NCBI GenBank assembly: GCA_017557625.1
Contig: JAFYYG010000042.1
Location: 62,001 to 126,000 of the forward strand
Source: Muribaculaceae bacterium
GTDB lineage: Bacteria > Bacteroidota > Bacteroidia > Bacteroidales > Muribaculaceae
Direction of reading: 5' to 3'
Length of the DNA: 64,000 nt
Below the pieces are notes generated by a model. It ran no database searches, had not been told where the DNA came from, and saw nothing but the letters and a program-made list of their open reading frames with translations. This document shows positions 8,627 through 17,100 of this stretch, piece after piece; the first letter of the stretch is position 1; the number at the start of each line of letters is the position of its first letter. The translations under genes and the position numbers were made by a program.

Positions 8627-10132
8627 TTAATCTCTTTTCCAAAAACTTGGTGTGAGCAACGCCAGCACCGTGAACACCTCAAGACGACCTATCATCATCT
8701 CTATCGCCAGCAACCACTTGCACACACCTGGTATTATGGCAAACTTGTCTTCACCACCTGTCATCTCACCATAACCGAAGCCAATGTTGCTTATCGCCGA
8801 CAGCGAATTAAAAAACGCATCAAAGGCCGGCATGCCAAATAATGTGAGTACTACCGCCATAAACACCAAAACTGCCACATATATCGAAAGAAATGCCAGC
8901 ACCTTCTCAACAATAACATGAGGCACCGACTTGCCGTCGAGGCGAACCGTGGTCACGGCATTGCTGTGCACCACCTTATACAACTCATTCTTGATGTTCT
9001 TCAACAGCACCACAAAGCGGTCGATTTTGGCACCACCAGCGGTAGAGCCAGCCATACCACCAAAGAACATAAGCAGCATCAAGAAAAAGAAGATGAACTC
9101 GCCTTCATGCTCGTAGTCGTAGGTGGCAAAACCCGTTGATGTGATAGCCGATATAGTGTCAAATACCGAGAGCACCAAAGCGTAGTCCCAGCCTTCCTTG
9201 ACAAAGCCCATATACATGATGCGGGCAAACACCACCACCGAGCCAAAAATGATAATAAAGATATACCATTTGAGGGTGTCGCTACGCTTGAACTCGTTGA
9301 ACTTTCCACGCACGACAACATTGTAGATGATGGTGAAATTGATACCACACACTGCCATGAAGATGATGATCACTATATCGGTGTAATAATCGTGCCAGAA
9401 GTGGAGACCATTGTTCTTTGTGGAGAAGCCACCCGTAGATACAGTGCTCATGGTGTGGCACATGGCATCATACCAGTCCATTGGACCTATCATCAGAAAT
9501 ACTGCCAATACAACAGTAAACACAAGATATATTGCCCACAAACTTTTGGCGGTCTGGCTCACGCGAGGACGCATGCGCTCATGAGTGATACCTGTCACCT
9601 CACTGTTAAAGAGCGACACGCCGCCCTTGTAATTGAGCATAGGCAGCACGGCAAGAGTGAACAGGATGATTCCCATGCCGCCTATCCACTGCATCATCGA
9701 GCGCCAGAATAGCACCCCACGCGGCAAGGCCTCAACATTGGTAATCACCGAGGCTCCAGTAGTAGTGAACCCCGACATCGACTCAAAGAATCCGTCGGTG
9801 ATGCTCTTTACTGTCCCCGAGAAGAGAAACGGCAACATGCCAAAGATTGAGAAGAAAATCCACACCGTGGCGGTGAGCAGCAGTCCCTCACGCTTGCGCA
9901 TAATCTTGCTCGTTGGCTTGATGTAGTGGTTCATTACCAAGCCAGTGGCAAAGGTCACGAGTACTGATACCCCAAACTCCACCGCCTCCAACACCTCTTC
10001 ATAGACGATAGACACTACCAGAGGCACTACCATAAATATTGCCTCAATCATGAGCAGCCATCCCACAACCCTCAGCACAATGGCAAAGTTGATGGAGTGA
10101 CTAAACTTGCGTGGTGCTACCAATAAATGCAT
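8627..10132 (-). CDS. trkH: Trk potassium uptake channel subunit TrkH
   Basis: Inner-membrane ion-conducting subunit of the Trk K+ uptake system, gated by TrkA. The 501-residue protein has the four TrkH/KtrB pore loops with a glycine at each filter position: GFTTTGASV, STVSTGGFST, AITSTGFATYD and AISNIGFGYGE. Membrane segments alternate with these as expected. It is the last gene of the operon with dxs and trkA, but the 116-bp gap to trkA is filled with a heptamer array and a 10-bp array, unlike the tight joins upstream. A weak 4-bp hairpin follows its stop. Confidence 0.95.
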   Translation of the reverse strand: MHLLVAPRKFSHSINFAIVLRVVGWLLMIEAIFMVVPLVVSIVYEEVLEAVEFGVSVLVTFATGLVMNHYIKPTSKIMRKREGLLLTATVWIFFSIFGMLPFLFSGTVKSITDGFFESMSGFTTTGASVITNVEALPRGVLFWRSMMQWIGGMGIILFTLAVLPMLNYKGGVSLFNSEVTGITHERMRPRVSQTAKSLWAIYLVFTVVLAVFLMIGPMDWYDAMCHTMSTVSTGGFSTKNNGLHFWHDYYTDIVIIIFMAVCGINFTIIYNVVVRGKFNEFKRSDTLKWYIFIIIFGSVVVFARIMYMGFVKEGWDYALVLSVFDTISAITSTGFATYDYEHEGEFIFFFLMLLMFFGGMAGSTAGGAKIDRFVVLLKNIKNELYKVVHSNAVTTVRLDGKSVPHVIVEKVLAFLSIYVAVLVFMAVVLTLFGMPAFDAFFNSLSAISNIGFGYGEMTGGEDKFAIIPGVCKWLLAIEMMIGRLEVFTVLALLTPSFWKRD

Positions 10133-10133
10133 A

Positions 10134-10203
10134 TCTTTGAGTTTTCAGTTGTCAGTTGTCAGTTTTGAGTTTTCAGTTTTGAGTTGTCAGTTCTGAGTTC
10201 AAG
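10134..10203. repeat. Tandem heptamer array, GTTKTSA type
   Basis: Ten consecutive 7-bp units run with no break from 10134: TCTTTGA, GTTTTCA, GTTGTCA, GTTGTCA, GTTTTGA, GTTTTCA, GTTTTGA, GTTGTCA, GTTCTGA, GTTCAAG. The array begins one base upstream of the trkH start codon. Confidence 0.9.
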
Positions 10204-10214
10204 TGTCGATAGTT

Positions 10215-10244
10215 CATAGTTATTCATAGTTATTCATAGTTATT
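10215..10244. repeat. Three exact tandem copies of CATAGTTATT
   Basis: Three identical 10-bp units lie at 10215-10224, 10225-10234 and 10235-10244, ending four bases before the trkA stop. Together with the heptamers they occupy nearly all of the trkA-trkH gap. Confidence 0.92.
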
Positions 10245-10248
10245 CCTA

Positions 10249-11580
10249 TCACCCGAACATCCTCTCAATCTTGTGTATCGCCCCCGAAAGACAGAATACC
10301 ACTACCCTATCACCAGCCATGAGGCGTGTGTCACCGTTTACCAGTTGACCCACACCACTGCGCACCATTCCAGCAATGGTCATGTCGCGGCTAAGTTTCA
10401 AATCTTTCACCATGGCTTTGGTGACCTTGGCTCCGGCTCCCACTTCGAGCTCTGCGACCTCGGCGTCGGCAAGTGCGAGGCACTTGGCGTTGTCGGTATC
10501 GTCATCTATCATCATCTGGAAGATGGTGCTCGACGCGATGAGTTTCTTGTTGATGATGGTGCCAATGTTGAAGTTCTCGGCCTCGTTGATAAACTGGAGG
10601 TTCTCGACCTGGGCAATCGTCTTTTTCATACCCAGCTCTTTAGCCATGATACAGCTCAGGATGTTGCTCTCGCTGCTGTCGCCCATAGCGGCAAACACAT
10701 CATAGTCTTCCACGCCTTCCTCCTCGAGCACATCGTTATTGCCCACCTCATAATGCACTATGTTGCATTCGGGCAATTCGTCGGCAAGTTGCTGGCATCG
10801 CTCATAGTCGCTGTCCATTATTTTCACCTTATATTTGCCCGAGATAAGCAATGCGAGCTGTTTCACAATCTCGTTGCTGCCATGAATGAGGACACGCTCC
10901 ACCTTATGCTTATCCTTACCGCACACCGCCATCACAGCGTCTACATTTTGTGGCGTAGTGGCGATGTAGAGGATATCGTTTGCCATAATGTCATCAAATC
11001 CGCCCGGGATGATAATCTCACGGTTACGCTTTATGGCATTGACGTGCATATAGTTTGACAATCGGCCCAAGTCCTTAAGTTTATGACCAACAATGCGTGC
11101 ATTCTCCCTGATTTTCACACCCACCACTATGAGCTGGCCATTAAGCATCTCAAACCAGTTCCTCACCCAGGTGTGCTCGATAGCGGTCTGTATCTCTAGA
11201 GCGGCAAGATACTCAGGATAGATGAGTGCGTCGATGCCGTAGGAGGAGAAGAACTTCTTGGAGGAGGGTTTCATAAACTCAAAGTTGTCGATGCGAGCCA
11301 CTGTCTTGCGGCAGCCCAAGCTCTTTGCCATCGAACTTGCTATCACGTTGATGGTCTCATGGGGTGTGACAGCGATAAAAATATCGGCAACCCCCACTTT
11401 TATGCTCTTGAGCACATCAAACGACACTGCACTGCCAACTACGGTCAAGAGGTTATAGTTGTCGAGGGCGCGAAGCTTTTTCACATCCTTGTCAACAACA
11501 ATAATGTCCTGTTCCTCGTTAGAGAGCATCTTCGCCAGGTGTGTACCCACCTCGCCGGCTCCAGCAATCACAATTCTCAT
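10249..11580 (-). CDS. trkA: Trk system potassium transporter peripheral subunit TrkA
   Basis: Cytoplasmic nucleotide-binding regulator of TrkH. The 443-residue protein is a tandem of two RCK modules: a first NAD-binding Rossmann fold with GAGEVGTHLA at residues 7-16, an RCK_C domain near 140-215, a second Rossmann half beginning VLIHGSNEIVKQLAL near 230, and a second RCK_C domain at the end. The second glycine motif is degenerate, as is usual for the C-terminal half. Its ATG overlaps the dxs stop by 4 bp (ATGA), implying translational coupling. Confidence 0.96.
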   Translation of the reverse strand: MRIVIAGAGEVGTHLAKMLSNEEQDIIVVDKDVKKLRALDNYNLLTVVGSAVSFDVLKSIKVGVADIFIAVTPHETINVIASSMAKSLGCRKTVARIDNFEFMKPSSKKFFSSYGIDALIYPEYLAALEIQTAIEHTWVRNWFEMLNGQLIVVGVKIRENARIVGHKLKDLGRLSNYMHVNAIKRNREIIIPGGFDDIMANDILYIATTPQNVDAVMAVCGKDKHKVERVLIHGSNEIVKQLALLISGKYKVKIMDSDYERCQQLADELPECNIVHYEVGNNDVLEEEGVEDYDVFAAMGDSSESNILSCIMAKELGMKKTIAQVENLQFINEAENFNIGTIINKKLIASSTIFQMMIDDDTDNAKCLALADAEVAELEVGAGAKVTKAMVKDLKLSRDMTIAGMVRSGVGQLVNGDTRLMAGDRVVVFCLSGAIHKIERMFG

Positions 11581-13502
11581 TTGTCAATATCTTTAAGCAA
11601 TAGTTTCACTTTATTCTCTATCGATGCTGCGTCGAGGCCACACATCTCTTGCAGCTGCTTCACGGTGCCCTGGTCAACAAACGTGTCGGGTACGCCTAAG
11701 CGCACAAGTTGGGCGTCAACGTGGTGGTAGGTGAACCATTCGGCTACCGCGCCGCCTAAGCCGCCTGTCGTTGTGCCGTCCTCGATGGTGATAATCTTGC
11801 GGTAACGGCTTGTCACCTCCTGCATGATTTCCTCGTCAAGGGGTTTGAGGAATATCATGTCGTAGTGTGCCACATCAATACCCTGCTCATGCAGCGACTC
11901 GCAAGCCTCAATGACATTAGTGCCTATAGTGCCTAAGCTCAATATCGCCACATCCTGACCATCGCGCAGGTTGCGTCCTTTGCCAATGGGCAGCATCTGC
12001 GGCTCATTGTGCCAATCCACCAATTTTCCCGTGCCACGCGGATAGCGAATGGAAAATGGACCGTCGTTATAGTTGTTGGCAGTGAACATGAGGTTTCTCA
12101 GATAATGCTCATCCATAGGGGCACTAACGATCATGCCGGGTATGGCACGCATGAACGGAAGGTCGAAGAGGCCGTGGTGAGTCACGCCATCCTCTCCCAC
12201 CAGTCCGGCGCGGTCGAGGCAGAAGGTCACTGGCAAACATGCTATCGACACATCGTTGATGATAGAGTCGTAGGCACGCTGCAAGAATGCGCTATAGATT
12301 GCAACGTAGGGTTTCAGTCCCTCTTTGGCAAGACCTCCGGCAAAGGTCACGGCATGCCCCTCGCTGATGCCCACGTCGAAGGTGCGGGCGGGATAAGCCT
12401 CCTGCATCATCGATACTGAGGTTCCCGAAGGCATCGCCGCCGTAATCGCCACTATCTTGCTGTCGTCTTTGGCCATCTCCACAAGTGTCTTTCCAAACAC
12501 GTCCTGGAACTTCAATGGCTTGCCGCTCGACGAGCCCTTGATGCGCTCTCCGGTGTCCTCGTCAAACTTGCCCGGGGCGTGCCAGGTAGTTGGGTCTTTC
12601 TCGGCAGGCTCGTATCCTTTGCCCTTGATGGTGCGTACATGCACAAGCCTGGGACCTGTCATGTCTTTTATGTCGCTGAAGGTCTTGACAAGGCGTTTCA
12701 CGTCGTGGCCGTCGAAAGGTCCGAAGTAACGGATATTTAAGCCCTCAAAGATGTTCTGCCGTCCAGTGAGCATCGACTTCATGGCGTTGTTGAAGCGCAG
12801 CACAATGCCCTTGCCACTGTCGCCAATGACGTGATGCTTGCGCATGAACTGATAAGTTTTGTAGCGCATATTGTTATAGCGCTTCGATGCCGTGAGGCGA
12901 GTCATATACTGCCCCAAGGCGCCAACAGGACGGTCTATCGACATATCGTTGTCGTTGAGCACGATGAGCAAGTTGTTCTTGTGGTTGGAGGCATTGTTGA
13001 TGCCTTCAAACGCCAGACCACCGCTTATCGACGCATCGCCAATTACCGCCACCACGCGTCGCTCTGGGTTGTCGAGAAGCTCACTGGCAATCGACATTCC
13101 TAACGCTGCTGAGATGGAGTTACTGGCATGACCTGCCTGGAAGGTGTCGTACTCGCTCTCATTAGGATTGGGGAAGCCGCTGAGGCCGTCCTTCTTGCGG
13201 TTGGTGGAGAAGCGGTCGCGACGACCAGTAAGTATTTTGTGGGCATAGGCTTGATGACCTACATCCCACACCAAGCGGTCGTCGGGGGTGTTGAACACAT
13301 AGTGCAGTGCCACGGCAATCTCCACGGCTCCCATGCTCGAGGCGAAGTGCCCAGGGTTCTCGCTCAACTCATGAACTATGAACTTGCGCAGCTCATCGCA
13401 CACGGCAGGCAATTGCTCCACGTCGAGCTTTTTCAAGTCGGCGGGAGAGTCAATCTTTGCCAGCAATGGAAAGTGCTCCTGTATATATTCTTTAGTTGAC
13501 AT
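11577..13502 (-). CDS. dxs: 1-deoxy-D-xylulose-5-phosphate synthase
   Basis: First enzyme of the MEP isoprenoid pathway; condenses pyruvate and glyceraldehyde 3-phosphate using thiamine diphosphate and Mg2+. The 641 residues are full length. The ThDP/Mg motif runs from G155-D156 (GDASISGGLAFEGINN) to LNDNDMSI near 182-189; the central domain has the catalytic Glu in GISEGHAVT (most homologues have EQHAV). The C-terminal transketolase domain follows (GGAVAEWF, QGTVKQLQE). It is preceded by a 58-residue membrane-protein gene with a 5-bp gap and coupled to trkA, so isoprenoid and K+ transport genes share one transcript. Confidence 0.97.
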   Translation of the reverse strand: MSTKEYIQEHFPLLAKIDSPADLKKLDVEQLPAVCDELRKFIVHELSENPGHFASSMGAVEIAVALHYVFNTPDDRLVWDVGHQAYAHKILTGRRDRFSTNRKKDGLSGFPNPNESEYDTFQAGHASNSISAALGMSIASELLDNPERRVVAVIGDASISGGLAFEGINNASNHKNNLLIVLNDNDMSIDRPVGALGQYMTRLTASKRYNNMRYKTYQFMRKHHVIGDSGKGIVLRFNNAMKSMLTGRQNIFEGLNIRYFGPFDGHDVKRLVKTFSDIKDMTGPRLVHVRTIKGKGYEPAEKDPTTWHAPGKFDEDTGERIKGSSSGKPLKFQDVFGKTLVEMAKDDSKIVAITAAMPSGTSVSMMQEAYPARTFDVGISEGHAVTFAGGLAKEGLKPYVAIYSAFLQRAYDSIINDVSIACLPVTFCLDRAGLVGEDGVTHHGLFDLPFMRAIPGMIVSAPMDEHYLRNLMFTANNYNDGPFSIRYPRGTGKLVDWHNEPQMLPIGKGRNLRDGQDVAILSLGTIGTNVIEACESLHEQGIDVAHYDMIFLKPLDEEIMQEVTSRYRKIITIEDGTTTGGLGGAVAEWFTYHHVDAQLVRLGVPDTFVDQGTVKQLQEMCGLDAASIENKVKLLLKDIDK

Positions 13503-13507
13503 CTAAA

Positions 13508-13684
13508 TCATTTTTTATTCTTCACATACTTTTTGTAGAGTGGCACAAACACGATTATGCCGCTTGCCACGATAGTGAAAATCACCATGAAATCGATGCG
13601 CTGACTACGCGTTAAGAGAATGTAAACCAAAAAGATCCACAGCCCCAAGATGCAAGCGAGACGTATCCAATTTCCTGTCGTCAT
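13508..13684 (-). CDS. Small two-span membrane protein, first gene of the dxs operon
   Basis: A 58-residue reading frame, below the usual length cut-off, runs from ATG at 13684 to TGA at 13508 and ends 5 bp before the dxs start. The product begins MTTGNWIRLACILGLWIF and has two hydrophobic segments (about residues 8-24 and 32-49) separated by the basic turn LTRSQRID, ending in a lysine-rich tail (LYKKYVKNKK). That pattern, with no stop codon and sensible codons throughout, supports a real gene. Its function is unknown. A TAACTTTG -7 element at 13730-13737 is placed to serve the whole operon. Confidence 0.75.
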   Translation of the reverse strand: MTTGNWIRLACILGLWIFLVYILLTRSQRIDFMVIFTIVASGIIVFVPLYKKYVKNKK

Positions 13685-13729
13685 CTACAAAAAATATAGC
13701 CTAAAAACAAAAAGCTTCAGTTTAACTTG

Positions 13730-13737
13730 CAAAGTTA
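13730..13737 (-). promoter_or_regulatory. -7 element for the dxs-trkA-trkH operon
   Basis: TAACTTTG on the minus strand lies 46 bp before the small membrane-protein ATG. I found no convincing TTG at the usual upstream distance, so only the -7 part is supported. Confidence 0.45.
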
Positions 13738-13850
13738 CTAAAACAATTTCAATAACTAACGTTATTGACCAAAATTTTAATGATAAATTTTTAACTTACA
13801 TGAAAAAACCAAGTATAGAAGATTTAATTTTAGTGCGAAGCACCATTAAG

Positions 13851-13890
13851 CAAAAATGCCTGGAGCCATCATAAGCCCCAAGCATTTTTG
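13851..13890. terminator. Stem-loop with terminator features, upstream of the dxs operon
   Basis: CAAAAATGC (13851-13859) is inverted at 13882-13890 (GCATTTTTG), with further bulged pairing inside (CTGG with CCCAAG). The arms put T-runs on both strands, so it may stop leftward read-through from the BspA gene. Confidence 0.45.
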
Positions 13891-13909
13891 TCTCAAGCCC
13901 CTGCGCCAG

Positions 13910-13940
13910 ACCACGGCAGAACCGTGGTACAGGGAACTGC
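13910..13940 (-). repeat. Hairpin repeat, copy 3 (minus strand)
   Basis: On the minus strand a leader GCAGTTCCCTGT is followed by stem ACCACGGT, loop TCT and stem GCCGTGGT. The plus-strand copy at 20288 has GAGGTTCACTGT, ACCACGGC, TCC, GCCGTGGT, so 9 of 12 leader bases and nearly the whole hairpin agree. Confidence 0.7.
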
Positions 13941-13977
13941 TTTTAGGACGGCATGGATAGAGTATCAGCCCAATTTT

Positions 13978-14061
13978 TATCAAACAAAGTCAACAAAGAG
14001 GAACAAACTAAACAACTTTTTTCTTGTTTTTCTTGTCTGGCTTTGTTGACTTTGTTTGATA
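13978..14061. repeat. 21-bp perfect inverted repeat between 11-bp direct repeats
   Basis: The segment 13978-13998 (TATCAAACAAAGTCAACAAAG) is exactly inverted at 14041-14061 around a 42-bp loop. The pair sits between two copies of TCAGCCCAATT (13965-13975 and 14095-14105). It has no coding content and could form a long hairpin downstream of the BspA gene. The remainder of the 469-bp gap between the dxs operon and the BspA gene holds the other repeats listed here and no gene. Confidence 0.85.
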
Positions 14062-14100
14062 TCAGTAACATCAAATTGTGCATTAACGAAAGCGTCAGCC

Positions 14101-14149
14101 CAATTATGCATTATGCATTGAGCATTATGCATTGAGCATTATGCATTAA
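14101..14149. repeat. Tandem heptamer array, GCATTAT/GCATTGA
   Basis: Seven 7-bp units, CAATTAT, GCATTAT, GCATTGA, GCATTAT, GCATTGA, GCATTAT and GCATTAA, alternate strictly between two variants. The array ends four bases before the stop codon of the 1954-residue protein gene. Confidence 0.92.
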
Positions 14150-14153
14150 TTAA

Positions 14154-17100
14154 TTAATTCCCTAAAAGGATATTATAAATTACCGTGATATCTGTTGTGG
14201 TGATGAAGCCGTCGCCGTCCACGTCGCTGGTGGAGAGGTAGGTCTCGTCGCCGTTGAGCAGGTAGTTGTAGATGGCGGTGATATCAACCGTTGTCACATA
14301 TCCGTCGCCGTCCACGTCGCCAGTAACCACCACCACAGGATTCTTCTCGCTGAAGTAGCCTGGGCTGTCGGGACCGCCGTCGATGCGGGCATACTCGGCA
14401 TCGGTGTGGTTCTCATCGTAGGTGGTTCCCATGCCGCCCACTAATGAGCCGCAGTAAGTGAACATATCATCTGAGCTTTCCACACTCTCGGTGCTCCATC
14501 CCGTACCAGCGTAGATGGTGGTGAGGTTTCCGCAATAGTAGAACATATTTCTCATGTCGGTGACATTGCCTGTGTCGAAGTTTGAGAGGTCGAGAGAGGT
14601 AAGGCCGCAGTGGAAGAACATATCGCTCATGTTGGTAACATTGGCGGTGTTCCAGCTTGAGATGTCGAGAGATGTCAAGTTCGTACATTCGTGGAACATC
14701 CCGCTCATATCAGTGACATTGGCGGTGTTCCATCCCGAGAGGTCGAGAGAGGAGAGCTTATCGCAGCCAAAGAACATATCTCTCATATCGGTGACGTTGG
14801 TGGTGTTCCAGCCCGAGAGGTCTAGAGGTGTCAAGTTGTAGCATTCACTGAACATATCGCTCATGTTGGTAACATTGGCGGTGTTCCAGCCCGAGAGGTT
14901 GAGAGAGGCCAAGGAGCAGCAGTCGAAGAACATTTCGCTCATGTTGGTGACACTATCTGTGTTGACATTACTCAAATCCATGCTCTTGCAATTATAGAAA
15001 TCATAGAACAGCTCGGAGCAGTCGCCGGTGAAGCTCACCTCGCTGGTGGCGGTGACGCTCGTGACAGCCTCTTCATCCACATCATCGCCCCACTTGTCGT
15101 TTTTGTTGAACTCGCCCCAGAGGAGCTTCAGTTCGCCAGTAGTGCTGTTGAAGGTATAGCGTGACCCCCTGGTGAAGTAGCCCGGGCAGTCGGGGCCGCC
15201 GTCGATGCGGGCATACTCGGCATCAGTGTGGTTAGCGTCGTAGGTGGTGCCCATGCCGCCAACTAGTGATGTGCTGCCAGTGAACATGTTATTCGAGCTA
15301 AAGAGTCTTGCGGTGCTCCAGCTCGGCCCTGCATGGATGGTGGTCAAGCTCTCGCAGTCACAGAACATGCCGTCCATATCGGTGACATTGCTGGTATTCC
15401 AGCCCGAAACATCAACCGTTTGTAGGCTGTCACAGTTAGAGAACATGTTATACATCTCGGAGACATTGCTCACATCCCAAGTTGATAGCTCAAGTGTTTT
15501 GAGGTTACTGCAGCCACTGAACATAAAGTTCATGTCGGTGACACTGGCAGTGTTCCATCCGCTGAGGTCGATGGTGGTTAGTCTAGGGCAGAAAGCGAAC
15601 ATGCTGCCCATGTCGGTGACTCTCGAGGTGTTCCAGCTGCTGAGGTCGATAGTGGTTAGGCTCGAGCAGCTGTTGAATATGCCGCCCATGTTGGTGACAT
15701 TGCTCGTGTTCCAGCCCGAAACGTCGAGCGTAGTCAAGCTCCAGCAGTTACCGAACATGCTGTTTATTAAGGTGACGCTATCGGTATTGACATTGCTCAG
15801 GTCCATGCTCGTGCATTGTGTGAAGTTATAGAATAACATCGAGCAATCGCCAGTAAAGCTGACCTCATTAGTGGCGGTGACAGTCTTAACATCCCTTGGG
15901 TCCACTTCGTCGCCCCACTTGTTGTCTTTGTTGAACTCGCCCCACAGAAGCTCCAGTTCGCCGCTAAAGCTGTTGAAGGTATAGCGAGGCAACTGGTTGG
16001 AGGTGAAGTAACCCGGGCAGTCGGGGCCGCCGTCGATGCGGGCATACTGGGCATCGGTGTGGTTAGCGTCGTAGGTGGTGCCCATGCCGCCCACCAATGA
16101 GGTGCAATTATAGAACATTTGATCTGACCCGTACTCTTCCACACTCTCGGTGCTCCAGCCTGCTCCAGCGTAGATGGTGGTGAGGCTATTACATTCGTAG
16201 AACATGTTGATCATATAAGTGACATTGGCGGTGTTCCAGCCCGAGAGGTCGAGCGAGGTTAAGGCACTGCAGCTTTTGAACATACGGTTCATATCGGTGA
16301 CATTGGCGGTGTTCCATCCCGAGAGGTCGAGCGAGGTGAGTCCAGAGCAATCGGAGAACATATAGCCCATACTGGTGACACCAGCGGTGTTGAACCCCGA
16401 AACGTCGAGCGAATCCAGCCCCCAACAGCTATTGAACATGCTATACATATTGAAGACATTGGCGGTGTTCCAGCCAGAGACGTCGAGAGAGGCCAAGGAC
16501 CAGCAGCCTTCGAACATACTGCTCATATCGGTGACATTGGCGGTGTTAAAATTGGAAACATCAAGCGTTGTAAGATTATTACATTCGTAGAACATGCTGC
16601 TCATATCAGTGACATTGCTAGTGTTCCAGCCTGAGAGGTCGAGCGAGGTTAAGGCCCTGCAGTCGTTGAACATACGGTTCATATCGGTGACATTGGCGGT
16701 GTTGAAACCTGACACATCGAGAGTGGTTAGAGCAAAGCAGTTGTTGAACATCAAGCCCATGTCAGTGACATTGGCGGTGTTCCAGCCCGAGAGGTCTAAC
16801 GAGATCATGTCATTGCAGTTGTAGAACATAGCGCTCATGTCAGTGACATTACCAGTGTTCCAGCTGGAGAGGTCGAGAGAATCCAATTTCCAGCAAGTGT
16901 TGAACATACCGCTCATGTTGGTGACGCCATCGGTGTTGACATTGTTCAAGTCCATGCTCTCGCAAATAAGGAATTCAGAGAACAGCTCGGTGCAGTCGCC
17001 GGTGAAGCTCACGTCGCTGGTGGCGGTGACGCTCGTGACAGCCACTTCATCCACTTCGTCGCCCCACTTGTTGTCTTTGTTGAACTCGCCCCAGTTGAGC

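Noticed and set aside
13685..14153. tRNA or riboswitch in the 469-bp gap
   Set aside because: Hairpins are simple inverted repeats; no cloverleaf or known aptamer core could be traced.
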